Shown here one piece after another: positions 56,310 to 64,000 of a stretch of DNA of 64,000 bases. Each line of letters starts with the position of its first letter. Within the stretch, counting starts at the first letter, position 1. The stretch spans positions 62,001 to 126,000 of the forward strand of contig NZ_BLBG01000002.1 in assembly GCF_009687905.1 (NCBI RefSeq), read 5' to 3'. The stretch is from Lacticaseibacillus zhaodongensis (GTDB lineage Bacteria > Bacillota > Bacilli > Lactobacillales > Lactobacillaceae). The notes under the pieces are model-generated. The model was not told the DNA's origin, did no database searches, and saw nothing but the letters and a program-made list of their open reading frames with translations. The translations under genes and the position numbers were made by a program.

Positions 56310-56402
56310 TATTTCCTTGGCAATAAGTTAGGGAAACGATTGCAAAATTAAGGACCAGTTTCTAGTCTGCAGGCTAGAGGCTGGCTCTTTCATTATGGTA
56401 GC
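56310..56402 (+). terminator. Hairpin after the LOG gene
   Basis: CCAGTTTCTAG pairs with CTAGAGGCTGG around 56353-56383, followed by CTCTTTC: probable terminator of the LOG gene. Confidence 0.6.
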
Positions 56403-56620
56403 AAAAGGGCCAAGTAGGTGCTCAGCAGATTGCTGAGACCACTTGGTCCTTTTCGTATGTATCCCGCGTGGAAACCTCTTTCCACGGTGCTGCTGAGCTC
56501 AAGTTTACCGGATTGCCGGGCCACATTCGCCGGTGGCCGGTTTGACCAAGGTGCTGCGTGAAGCGAGCTGCCTTGGTGCCGTTGTCGTCATCATGATACG
56601 AGCAACAACGGACTTGAGTT
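56403..56620 (-). ncRNA. Candidate structured RNA with four-way junction and terminator
   Basis: Helices enclose a compact four-way junction: P1 56498-56504/56612-56618; hairpins 56507-56541, 56545-56577 and 56579-56611, separated by only 0-3 bases. Next come a hairpin 56467-56474/56479-56486 and a long terminator hairpin (56403-56453) whose reverse-strand tail is CCCTTTTGCT. I prefer the reverse strand because the terminator then lies at the 3' end. No open frame and no match to a known class that I can name. Confidence 0.45.
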
Positions 56621-57339
56621 TTGAAGTTACTTACGCTCCCATTGGAACACCTAAATTGCTTCGTTTACCTGAGCATGATTGCGACCCCCATCGCTAGTTC
56701 AGTGAAACGCGGATCTTGTTGTGCCCCCCAGCACTCATATCCTTTCAACGGTGATTACTATACGTCCGGGACCGGATGCAAGCAAGAAAATATAAATAAC
56801 GGCGAGCTCGGATTAATGCAGCCGCATTGCTGATATAAAAGGCAAAACCTATTTTACGATAACAGGCCGCCTAAACTTATATAATTGGTTAGACTTTCGT
56901 GATGAATCTTGTGCTGAATTGCAAGTCGAATGTAAAGACACACCTGAAAAAATGTATAGCCAACTGTTAATGTAAGCATATAAAAAGCTCAAAATGTGAA
57001 AAATGGTGGGTACGAATTCCCAGGTGGCCAATCATTTTCAGACATTAATTACTACTTATTGCATATATAAATAGATGTCTGGTTTCAAAGCAGTCCCGCA
57101 ATTCACCTAAATAAGTTCAAAAAATTTGTAATTTCTGCAAAAATACTAGAAAAGCGGGCCAACTCTCATCATCTTTTAATGTCTTGCGGATTTGCAAGTA
57201 AATCATCATTCTGACTGCCCGGGGTTACTTTCATCGCCAATTTTACGAAAGATCTATCAACACCCAAATTAGTTATTTTTACAACTAATAACCTTGCTCT
57301 GCTGGGCATCCGGGCTTGTTTGCCAGTGGCTCATCGTCC
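56621..57339. other. AT-richer gene-poor stretch
   Basis: About 700 bp with many stops in all frames and no supported gene. A 70-codon forward frame at 56621-56833 has no RBS or recognisable content. Inverted TTTGCCAGT/ACTGGCAAA (about 57319-57355) could be a hairpin. This is unusual in an otherwise compact window. Confidence 0.4.
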
Positions 57340-57621
57340 TTAAAAACTGGCAAACGCTAGACTACTGACATAAACCTGCAAATAATATTTATCGTGATGA
57401 TAAGCAAATGTGTTGATGCTTGCTAAGCACATTGGAGATGACGTTGAATTGACGTAAAATCGATCAACTGCCGACTGGCTAATTATTCGCCGATCAGCGG
57501 TCTCTGCCCCGGCTTGATTTTCATCCTTTACTAACAGGCTCCTCGGACTACTTTCAGAATACAACCCGGAGTAATATGCTGTGAAATGCCCGTCCTGGGC
57601 CAAGCGTGCCAGCGTAAACAT
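57340..57621 (-). CDS. Doubtful small protein (93 aa)
   Basis: MFTLARLAQDGHFTAYYSGLYSE onwards, no RBS visible, no family recognised. Composition is protein-like (few rare clusters), and a hairpin follows its stop; it might be a remnant of a larger gene. Low confidence. Confidence 0.25.
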   Translation of the reverse strand: MFTLARLAQDGHFTAYYSGLYSESSPRSLLVKDENQAGAETADRRIISQSAVDRFYVNSTSSPMCLASINTFAYHHDKYYLQVYVSSLAFASF

Positions 57622-57736
57622 TAGGAAGTTGATATATGCATAAACAATAGTTTAAATTTTCATAGCCATTTTCAAAAGTGTGGAGTAGAATGGCTTGGTT
57701 CTGCAAAAATACAAGTAAGAATTCGGGAGTTTAGTG

Positions 57737-59563
57737 ATGCAACATCTTAAACGCATGCTCATCGGGCGGCCGCTCAAGTCGTCCGAAGAAGGTGGGCAGA
57801 AGTTAGGCAAGTTAAAAGCACTAGCAATGCTCAGTTCCGATGCCCTTAGTTCGGTTGCGTATGGGACCGAACAAATCGTCCTCGTGCTGACCACGCTGTC
57901 GGCCGCAGCCATTTGGTACTCGCTACCAATCGCGGGCTTCGTGCTGATCCTGCTGCTGAGCCTGACGCTGTCTTACCGGCAGATCATCCATGCTTACCCC
58001 AGTGGTGGTGGCGCCTACGTTGTGTCCAGTGAGAATCTGGGCAAAAATGCCGGCCTACTTGCTGGGGGTTCGCTGCTGATCGACTACATGCTGACCGTTG
58101 CGGTTTCCGTGTCCGCGGGTGCTGAGGCCATTACCTCCGCCATCCCCGCGCTGTACGGTCACCAGGTCGCAATTTCGCTGGTTATCATCGTGATCTTGAT
58201 GGCAATGAACCTGCGCGGGATGAGTGAATCTGCTAACTTCCTGATGATTCCCGTCTACCTCTTCGTGATTTCCATGATTGCGATGATTTTGTGGGGGCTT
58301 TACCGCATTGCAACGGGGGATATCCCGATGCAGGCGCGCGCCCAAGTTGGGGCCGTGGTGCCAGGGATTTCTGCAGCACTGATTTTCCGGGCGTTCAGTA
58401 GTGGTTCCAGTTCGCTGACCGGGGTCGAGGCGATTTCTAACGCCGTGCCGTTCTTCAAGAAGCCCCGCGCGCACAACGCTGCCAGCACACTCGCCATCAT
58501 GGCCGGCATTCTGGGCTTCTTCTTCGCCGGCATCACCTTCCTGAACTACTGGTACGGCATCGTGCCACAAGCAAAAGTCACCGTGCTCTCACAAGTCGCC
58601 AGCTTCACTTTTGGCCACGGCTTCATGTACTACGTGACCCAGTTCGCGACCGCGATGATTCTCGCCGTTGCCGCCAACACCGGTTTCTCAGCATTCCCGG
58701 TCCTCGCTTACAACTTAGCTAAGGACAAGTTTATGCCGCACATGTACCAAGACAGGGGCGACCGGCTTGGCTACTCCAACGGGATCATCACACTGGCGGT
58801 CGGGTCCGCGATTTTGATTGCCTTATTCCATGGCAGCACCGCGCGCCTGATTCCGCTGTACGCGGTCGGCGTGTTCATTCCGTTCACGCTCAGTCAGTCC
58901 GGAATGATCATCCACTGGCTGCGCCGTAAACCGGCTGGCTGGTTCAAGAAAACCATCGCTAACTTCACTGGGGCCCTGATTTCCTTTGCCATCCTGGTAA
59001 TTCTCTTCGTTTACCGCTTGCCAGATATCTGGCCATTCTTCGTCATCATGCCGGTTTTGCTGTACTTCTTCTACCGCATCCATAAGCATTATGAGAACGT
59101 GGCGGAACAGCTGCGGCTGCCTGAAGAGGTGGCACTCCACGATTATGACGGCAGCACTGTCATCGTGCTCGTCGGCAACGTGACGCGGGTGACCCGCGGC
59201 GCGCTCAATTACGCCCAGACGATCGGCGATTACGTCATCGCCATGCACGTGTCCATGGATGAGAATCCGGATAAAGAGCACGAGACGCAGACCGAGTTCC
59301 GGAAAGACTTCCCCGACGTGCGTTTTGTTGACGTGCACTCGTCCTACCGTTCAGTTGAAGGGCCGGTCAAGCGCTTTGTGGACATGATCGCCCGCAACGC
59401 CGCCAAGCGTAACTACACGACAACCGTGTTGATTCCGCAATTTGTCCCGAGCAAGCCGTGGCAGAACATTCTGCATAACCAGACTAATCTCCGGCTGCGC
59501 GCATCATTTGCCAGCCAAGAAAACATTATCGTGGCCACTTACTCCTATCACTTGAAGAAGTAG
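57737..59563 (+). CDS. kimA: KimA-family potassium importer (APC superfamily)
   Basis: 608 residues: 12 spans (about 30-460) then a cytosolic C-terminal domain of about 150 residues, the same build as Bacillus KimA (formerly YdaO). Conserved start GQKLGKLKALAMLSSDALSSVAYGTEQ and YPSGGGAYVV in span 2-3. High-affinity K+/H+ symport. ATG 57737 follows GGGAG by 7 bp. Bacillus kimA has a c-di-AMP riboswitch; I cannot recognise one here. Confidence 0.9.
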   Translation: MQHLKRMLIGRPLKSSEEGGQKLGKLKALAMLSSDALSSVAYGTEQIVLVLTTLSAAAIWYSLPIAGFVLILLLSLTLSYRQIIHAYPSGGGAYVVSSENLGKNAGLLAGGSLLIDYMLTVAVSVSAGAEAITSAIPALYGHQVAISLVIIVILMAMNLRGMSESANFLMIPVYLFVISMIAMILWGLYRIATGDIPMQARAQVGAVVPGISAALIFRAFSSGSSSLTGVEAISNAVPFFKKPRAHNAASTLAIMAGILGFFFAGITFLNYWYGIVPQAKVTVLSQVASFTFGHGFMYYVTQFATAMILAVAANTGFSAFPVLAYNLAKDKFMPHMYQDRGDRLGYSNGIITLAVGSAILIALFHGSTARLIPLYAVGVFIPFTLSQSGMIIHWLRRKPAGWFKKTIANFTGALISFAILVILFVYRLPDIWPFFVIMPVLLYFFYRIHKHYENVAEQLRLPEEVALHDYDGSTVIVLVGNVTRVTRGALNYAQTIGDYVIAMHVSMDENPDKEHETQTEFRKDFPDVRFVDVHSSYRSVEGPVKRFVDMIARNAAKRNYTTTVLIPQFVPSKPWQNILHNQTNLRLRASFASQENIIVATYSYHLKK

Positions 59564-59571
59564 CTTAACGT

Positions 59572-59622
59572 AAAAAGTCAGCCGGATCACCCGTAAACGG
59601 GATGGTCCGACTGACTTTTTTG
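59572..59622 (+). terminator. Terminator after kimA
   Basis: AAAAAGTCAG..GGATCACCCG / CGGGATGGTCC..CTGACTTTTTT long hairpin with T tail. Confidence 0.92.
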
Positions 59623-59678
59623 ACTAGAAGTTTACTCTTAGGCGAGTTCCACCAGGCATAAGCTTGTGCTTAACACAC

Positions 59679-59720
59679 TCAGAGCCAGATACTAAAGTCC
59701 AGTATCCGGCTCTGAGTACG
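59679..59720 (-). terminator. Terminator of the RlmA-like gene
   Basis: ACTCAGAGCC..ATACT and AGTAT..GGCTCTGAGT arms, about 10 bp after the reverse-strand gene end. T tail is weak. Confidence 0.65.
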
Positions 59721-59727
59721 TTAATGC

Positions 59728-60576
59728 TCAGCTTCTGGACGCCTGGTTCCACTCTGTGCTCAGCAGCTCCACGTCCACGTGAATACTCGGCAGCGGATTA
59801 GCCAACAACGCCGCGCGCTTCTCCGGGTCAGCTTGCCAGCTGAGCGGTGTCATGCGCACGATGTCGGCGAATAGCTCCGGCGTGCAGGCAAAATCATAAC
59901 TGATGGGCTCACTCACGGCGTCTGGGTAACGGGCGTAAAAGTGGTCCTTAACGCTCGCGTTGGAGTAAGTGGCCTTATCCGTGCCAGCGTAGAGCGCCTG
60001 GCGCAATTCGCGCAGGTAACCACTGGCCGGGATGATCTTGAGAATTTTGCCACCAGGCCGCAAAACGCGCTCGAACTCGGCGTAAGCCCCAGGGGAGAAG
60101 ATGTCGGCAATGGCGGTGAAGCTGTTCTCGAGGAAGGGTAGGCGCGCGAGGTCGGCAACACAGAATAGGGCCGGCCCATTTAGTGCCCCTGCGAGCTTGA
60201 TGGCCGGTGCGGAGATGTCAAAGCCCACGCTGGTCGCAACGTTTGCGCCCAGGTAGTCGGTCGGTGTCCCTTCACCACAGCCGATGTCGAGCAGGCGGTC
60301 GGCGGGCGCGAGCTGGCTGGCCATCCGTTTGAGGAAGGGCGTGAAGAAGCCTGCAGTGAGCACGCGGCGGCGGGCGGCAAGCATTTCTTCATCGTATTCA
60401 GTATTAACGGGAGCGTTCAGAAAGTTGACGCAACCCTTTTTGTTCAGGTCGAAAACGTGGTCCTGGGGACAAACGAGGCTGGTACCCTTAACCGTGAGCT
60501 CCTCATGGCAGACGGGACAGGCAAACAGCGGCGCTGCGGCGGCCATGGCCTGCGCCTTCAGTTCAATTTTGCGCAT
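59728..60576 (-). CDS. rlmA: RlmA-type 23S rRNA guanine methyltransferase
   Basis: 282 residues. N-terminal zinc finger FACPVCHEELTVKGTSLVCPQDH, then SAM-binding LLDIGCGEGTPTDYL and DIFSPGAYAEFERVLRPGGKIL. Family methylates N1 of G745/G748 in 23S rRNA; the Gram-positive branch (RlmAII, TlrB) uses G748 and influences tylosin response. Which base is modified here is not shown. RBS AGGAGG before ATG. Confidence 0.9.
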   Translation of the reverse strand: MRKIELKAQAMAAAAPLFACPVCHEELTVKGTSLVCPQDHVFDLNKKGCVNFLNAPVNTEYDEEMLAARRRVLTAGFFTPFLKRMASQLAPADRLLDIGCGEGTPTDYLGANVATSVGFDISAPAIKLAGALNGPALFCVADLARLPFLENSFTAIADIFSPGAYAEFERVLRPGGKILKIIPASGYLRELRQALYAGTDKATYSNASVKDHFYARYPDAVSEPISYDFACTPELFADIVRMTPLSWQADPEKRAALLANPLPSIHVDVELLSTEWNQASRS

Positions 60577-60681
60577 GTGGTCCTCCTTCGAATCGTAAAT
60601 TACTGTTCCTAGCTTAACATGTATCAGCAGCTAGCATACAATTAAAACATTGTTGTTAGGGTTGCAGTTGGGGGAAGTCGC

Positions 60682-61167
60682 TTGACTAAGTGGAAATCAT
60701 TCTTAAATAAGTTACGGTCGCTGTTGCGGCTGGGGTCCCAGACGGGCACCTTTGCTTACGCAGTTCTGCTCATGTGCGCCCAGTTTCTACCGGGCTTCGT
60801 CCATGACCCGCTGGATGACGCTCTGCCGAGTTTGGCCCGGCTAGCTGCCAGCATGGCCAAGCTGGACGTCATCGCCAAGCCAGTGGATTATGCATTGCTG
60901 ATCATGCCTTGGCTCGTTGCGCTGTGTGCGTTGTTTCTGCCGCGCAAAATCCGGTGGTTGGGGCTATTGCCAGCCGTTGTCGAATTGGCAGCGGTCCTGA
61001 CCGTGGTTGCATGCAGTAGTCGGACGTATATCGGCATGGTGCGGCCACATGGTGAGTTCTTCCTGTTGAAGCCGGCATTCACCGGCTGGGTGGTAATTGC
61101 TCTGGCCTGCATCATGTTCATGTCAGTCTTCGCGTGGGCGTGCAAAAGTGAGTATGAACCTGACTAA
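60682..61167 (+). CDS. Four-span membrane protein, unknown
   Basis: 161 residues, TTG start after GGGGGAAG. Basic N-terminus (MTKWKSFLNKLRSLLRLGSQ), four spans (about 22-42, 70-88, 97-118, 130-152) and an acidic tail. No family recognised. Single gene with a bidirectional terminator. Confidence 0.65.
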   Translation: MTKWKSFLNKLRSLLRLGSQTGTFAYAVLLMCAQFLPGFVHDPLDDALPSLARLAASMAKLDVIAKPVDYALLIMPWLVALCALFLPRKIRWLGLLPAVVELAAVLTVVACSSRTYIGMVRPHGEFFLLKPAFTGWVVIALACIMFMSVFAWACKSEYEPD

Positions 61168-61214
61168 AAAAGTTATCCCCAAGATGGACACCGTCTTGGC
61201 GATAACTTTTTTTC
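61166..61214. terminator. Bidirectional terminator
   Basis: AAAAAAGTTATCCCCAAGA..TCTTGGCGATAACTTTTTTT between convergent genes. Confidence 0.92.
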
Positions 61215-61225
61215 GTGGCATCAAT

Positions 61226-61951
61226 TTAGTGGTTAATAATCTGATCCATGACCTGGCCTGCTAGCGGCCCGATTGCTTCATCGCTGCGCGGGTAAGCCAA
61301 GTCATTTTGGCCGTCCCAAGCGATTTCGTGATCGCGCACCACGTAGATGTGGGTGGCCATGCGTACCGCCTCGTTCACGTCGTGGGTGACGAGGATAGTG
61401 GTCATTTTGCGTTCCTGCCATAATTCGAGGATGAGATCCTGCATTTTGCGGCGGGTGAGGGCATCAAGGGCACCCAGTGGTTCGTCCAGTAGTAGTAGTT
61501 CTGGGTCCGCCATCAGCGCGCGGGCTAAGGCGACCCGCTGGCGCTGACCACCAGACAAGGCATCGGGGTAGACGTCAGCGTAGTCCCCGAGTTCAACCCG
61601 GTCCAGCAGGCTGTTGGCGCGGTCCCGGTCAGCGGCGGAGTGAGGCTTGCCAAAAGTGAGGTTGTCGCGGACCGTGAGCCACGGCAGCAGCCGGTCGTCT
61701 TGGAACATGACGCGGCTGTTGGCGTTACTGCCGGAAATCTCTTGGCCGTCCTGAACGATGCTGCCGCTGGTAGGTTCTTCCAGCCCGGCAATCAGCCGCA
61801 GCAGGGTGCTTTTACCACCACCGGATTGACCAACGAGGGCGACGAACTCACCAGGCGCAATGTCCATTTGGATGTCGCGGAGTACGTGCTGATCGCCGTA
61901 GTACTTTTCAATCGCCTGAATGCTCAGTGCGGTTTTAGTAGTAGTTGCCAT
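61226..61951 (-). CDS. ABC transporter ATPase, SsuB/TauB/NrtD type
   Basis: 241 residues. Walker A VGQSGGGKSTLLRLI, signature LSGGQRQRVALARAL, Walker B LLLLDEPLGALD, H-loop ILVTHDVNEAV. The subfamily drives uptake of sulfonates, nitrate or thiamine precursors. Its ATG overlaps the permease stop by one base. No substrate-binding gene is seen downstream. Confidence 0.93.
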   Translation of the reverse strand: MATTTKTALSIQAIEKYYGDQHVLRDIQMDIAPGEFVALVGQSGGGKSTLLRLIAGLEEPTSGSIVQDGQEISGSNANSRVMFQDDRLLPWLTVRDNLTFGKPHSAADRDRANSLLDRVELGDYADVYPDALSGGQRQRVALARALMADPELLLLDEPLGALDALTRRKMQDLILELWQERKMTTILVTHDVNEAVRMATHIYVVRDHEIAWDGQNDLAYPRSDEAIGPLAGQVMDQIINH

Positions 61952-62778
61952 TAATTTTGCGTCCTTCCTGCGTTTTGCCAGCTGAGGAGTGATTTCTCAA
62001 GGGAGCCAGCCATGACGTCAGAAACCTTACCCAGCAGAGCGTAAATCACGATACACATGATGATGGTGGGCATGTCCATGAAGTTCTGGGCGTTGGTCGA
62101 CATGTAGCCGATCCCGGAGCTAGACGCGATGGTTTCGGAAACGATCAGCGTGGTCCACATCACCCCGAGGGCGTAGCGGACCCCAACCAGGATGGTCGGC
62201 AGGGCGCCCGGGAGCAAAATTTTGGTGAACAGCTGCCAAGCGTTGAGCTGGTAGGAGCGGCCCATTTCGATCAGGCGCTTATCTACGGTGGTCAGACCGT
62301 GATAGGTGTTGATGTAAATTGGGAAGAGGACCCCGATTGCAACGAGAGAGATTTTGGACGCCTCACCGACCCCGAGCCAAACAATAATCAGGGGAATAAG
62401 AGCTAAGTGGGGGATGTTCCGCAGCATCTGCACGGAGGAGTTGAGCAGCAGGTTGAGCGTCTTCGACAGCCCTGTGCACAGCGCGAGGATGAAGCCAACG
62501 CTGCCGCCAATCAGGAAGCCGCTGATTGCGCGGTACAAGGAGATGGCCATGTTGCGTTCGAGCACGCCGGTTTGGGCGCTGGCGATGGATGCCGTGACGA
62601 CCTGACTCGGGCTGGGTAGAACGGTGGTGTCGATGATGCCGACGCTGCAGGCGAGTTGCCAGGCAATGATCAAAACGATGGGGATGGCCCAGGGTAGTAG
62701 CGTTCGGATGACCGCTTTGAGACTCCGGCTGCCTAACGAGGGTTTGGCATTGATTGGGTTAGAATTAACTGTTTGCAT
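61951..62778 (-). CDS. ABC transporter permease, SsuC/TauC type
   Basis: 275 residues, six to seven spans. EAA loop GRSYQLNAWQLFTKILLPGALPTILVGVRYALGVMWTTLIVSE is typical of BPD permeases of this group. Overlaps the upstream ligase gene by 14 bp, so the three genes form one operon. Substrate unknown; the ligase suggests an organic acid. Confidence 0.92.
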   Translation of the reverse strand: MQTVNSNPINAKPSLGSRSLKAVIRTLLPWAIPIVLIIAWQLACSVGIIDTTVLPSPSQVVTASIASAQTGVLERNMAISLYRAISGFLIGGSVGFILALCTGLSKTLNLLLNSSVQMLRNIPHLALIPLIIVWLGVGEASKISLVAIGVLFPIYINTYHGLTTVDKRLIEMGRSYQLNAWQLFTKILLPGALPTILVGVRYALGVMWTTLIVSETIASSSGIGYMSTNAQNFMDMPTIIMCIVIYALLGKVSDVMAGSLEKSLLSWQNAGRTQN

Positions 62779-64000
62779 GCTTAGGTTCCTCCTTGGCGGC
62801 TAGTTGCTGCATGATGGCGCGGCGGACGCGGGTGTGTTGGATTTTGCCGGTCGGACCCGCTGCCAGCTCGTGCACGTAGATGACCTGTGCGGGCACCTTG
62901 AATGCGGCGAGGCGGTCCGCGGCGTATTGCTGCAGCTGCTTGCTCAGCTGGTCATCCGCGGTGTAGCCGGCATTGGGGATGACAGCCGCAACGACGCGCT
63001 CACCATAGATGGGGTCGGGCAGGCCGATGACCGCAAGTGCGGACACGGCGGGGTGCTGAATCAGCACGTTTTCGACTTCGGACGGGCTGACCTTGTCGCC
63101 ACTACGGTTGATCAGTTCCTTCTTGCGGCCGACGATGAAGAGGAAGCCATCTGCGTCGAGGTAACCAACATCGCCAGTGTGGAACCAGCCGTGCGCAAAA
63201 TCGGCTTGGTGTGCTGGGTCGAGGTAAGAGGTGATAACGTGGTCGCCGCGCAGGGAAATCTCACCGGTTTCACCAGCTGGCAGGGGCTTGTCGTTTTCAT
63301 CGAGGATACAGATCGCGGTGCCGCTGCTCTTACCAACCGAGCCAACGCGCGTGTGCCCGATTGGATTCAAGGTGATTTGACTGGCACATTCGGTCATACC
63401 GTAGCCTTGGATGATGGGGATGTTGAAGAAGCCTTCAAAATCATTTTGGACTGCCGGCAGCAGGGGTGCGCTGGCCGAGCGGACGAAGCGCAAGCTCGGC
63501 ACATCTGGTGCAATTTCCGGCCGAGTTTTGTTCAAAATGGCAATAATTGCGGGTGCGGCCGATACCCAGGTGATTGCTTCCTGCGCAATTTGCGGCCAGA
63601 ACTGGTGGGCCGAGAACTTCGGCGCAATCAGCAACTTGCCGCCGGACACGAGTGTCGAAAGGAGAGAGATGACCTGCGCATTGATGTGGAACAGCGGCAG
63701 GATGAGCAGCGACCGGTCCGCAGCGGTCAAATCTTGGGAAGCGGCGATGTCTCTAGCCGCAGCGAGCAGTTGGTCTTGATCAAGTACGACCGCTTTCGGC
63801 GCGCCGGTAGTGCCACTGGTGTACATCAGCACGGCTAACGGGCTTGCGGTCCGCTTCTGGAAGGCTGTGAACATGGGATTACTTGGGCGGCCGGTCCGCT
63901 GCAGACTGAGCAACGGCTGCGTCTGGCCGAGAATGTTAACGCTGGTCTGGCTGAAGTCACGGCCAGACTGCTGGTAAATGTCGCTCAGCATGGCCGCGTT
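62765..64000 (-). CDS. AMP-forming acyl-CoA ligase, C-terminal part (cut by window edge)
   Basis: 411 residues visible; the frame is open to the right edge, so the N-terminus lies outside. Adenylate-forming motifs: MYTSGTTGAPKAVV (P-loop), QGYGMTECAS (A5), HTGDVGYLDADGFLFIVGRKKELINRSGDKVSPSEVE (A7-A8) and GPTGKIQHTR (A10 Lys). It activates a carboxylic acid as acyl-AMP and then CoA thioester. Fused operon with an SsuBC-like importer, so it may activate the imported acid. Confidence 0.9.
   Translation of the reverse strand, partial: NAAMLSDIYQQSGRDFSQTSVNILGQTQPLLSLQRTGRPSNPMFTAFQKRTASPLAVLMYTSGTTGAPKAVVLDQDQLLAAARDIAASQDLTAADRSLLILPLFHINAQVISLLSTLVSGGKLLIAPKFSAHQFWPQIAQEAITWVSAAPAIIAILNKTRPEIAPDVPSLRFVRSASAPLLPAVQNDFEGFFNIPIIQGYGMTECASQITLNPIGHTRVGSVGKSSGTAICILDENDKPLPAGETGEISLRGDHVITSYLDPAHQADFAHGWFHTGDVGYLDADGFLFIVGRKKELINRSGDKVSPSEVENVLIQHPAVSALAVIGLPDPIYGERVVAAVIPNAGYTADDQLSKQLQQYAADRLAAFKVPAQVIYVHELAAGPTGKIQHTRVRRAIMQQLAAKEEPKHANS

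Noticed and set aside
56461-56490. T-box-like GGTTTCCACGCGG on the reverse strand
   Set aside because: The core does not match the T-box consensus well and no gene follows on that strand.
56621-56833. 70-codon forward open frame with four cysteines
   Set aside because: No RBS and poor codon pattern; next to a structured RNA region.
57340-57736. Expected c-di-AMP riboswitch upstream of kimA
   Set aside because: No recognisable conserved blocks of the ydaO class were found by eye.

Overview
The window looks like chromosomal DNA from a member of the Lactobacillaceae with a fairly high GC content for the family. The marks are strong purine-rich ribosome binding sites, frequent GTG and TTG starts, S-layer-type (SLAP) repeat proteins, PTS sugar operons with CcpA-type cre sites, a gallate decarboxylase set (lpdCBD), SdpRI, KimA and the order ydiF-type ABC-F, rex, groES, groEL known from Bacillus and lactobacilli. 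No rRNA or tRNA gene was seen. Species cannot be fixed from this window alone.

Layout. 1-2.4 kb: start of a ferric-reductase-like membrane protein, an anchored exported protein and DedA. 3.0-7.1 kb: an AT-richer accessory island (Cys-rich exported protein, subtilase lipoprotein, PrsA/SurA-like protein, 53-residue membrane protein) ending in an ISL3-family insertion sequence; three of its genes are broken. 7.2-12.3 kb: MFS exporter, LysR regulator and lpdCBD. 13.4-18.6 kb: a complete Gram-positive exosortase (XrtG) operon with its Firmicu-CTERM substrate, the most interesting system here. 18.8-21.7 kb: SLAP protein and an exported protein. 22-27.6 kb: beta-glucoside PTS regulon with GntR operators and a cre site. 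27.7-32.8 kb: SdpRI, TauE/SafE permease, a two-repeat orphan CRISPR remnant, an esterase, a secreted matrixin-like metalloprotease and a VTT protein. 32.9-40.1 kb: PAP2-GtrB-GT-C-GtrA cell-envelope glycosylation operon next to a two-component system. 40.2-44.8 kb: a 278-bp inverted-repeat element and a fructose-type PTS operon with an RpiR regulator. 45-49.4 kb: two paralogous small acidic proteins flanking OppA and a phosphatase pseudogene, then CadD with an ArsR regulator. 49.5-55.5 kb: ABC-F, rex, a SLAP protein and groESL with a CIRCE element. 55.7-64 kb: LOG protein, a 1.4-kb gene-poor stretch holding a probable structured RNA, KimA, RlmA-like methyltransferase, a membrane protein, and an SsuBC-like ABC pair with an acyl-CoA ligase cut by the window edge.

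How parts work together: the XrtG operon carries the transpeptidase-like enzyme, its only visible substrate, a processive-type GT2, a pterin-synthase-like protein and a GT-C-like membrane protein, suggesting export, sorting and glycan modification of one surface protein. PAP2-GtrB-GT-C-GtrA fits lipid-linked sugar transfer to the envelope; the PAP2 and dedA promoters share an identical upstream element with identical spacing, and the neighbouring two-component system is the natural candidate regulator. The PTS genes at 22-26 kb share one GntR palindrome at both divergent promoters.
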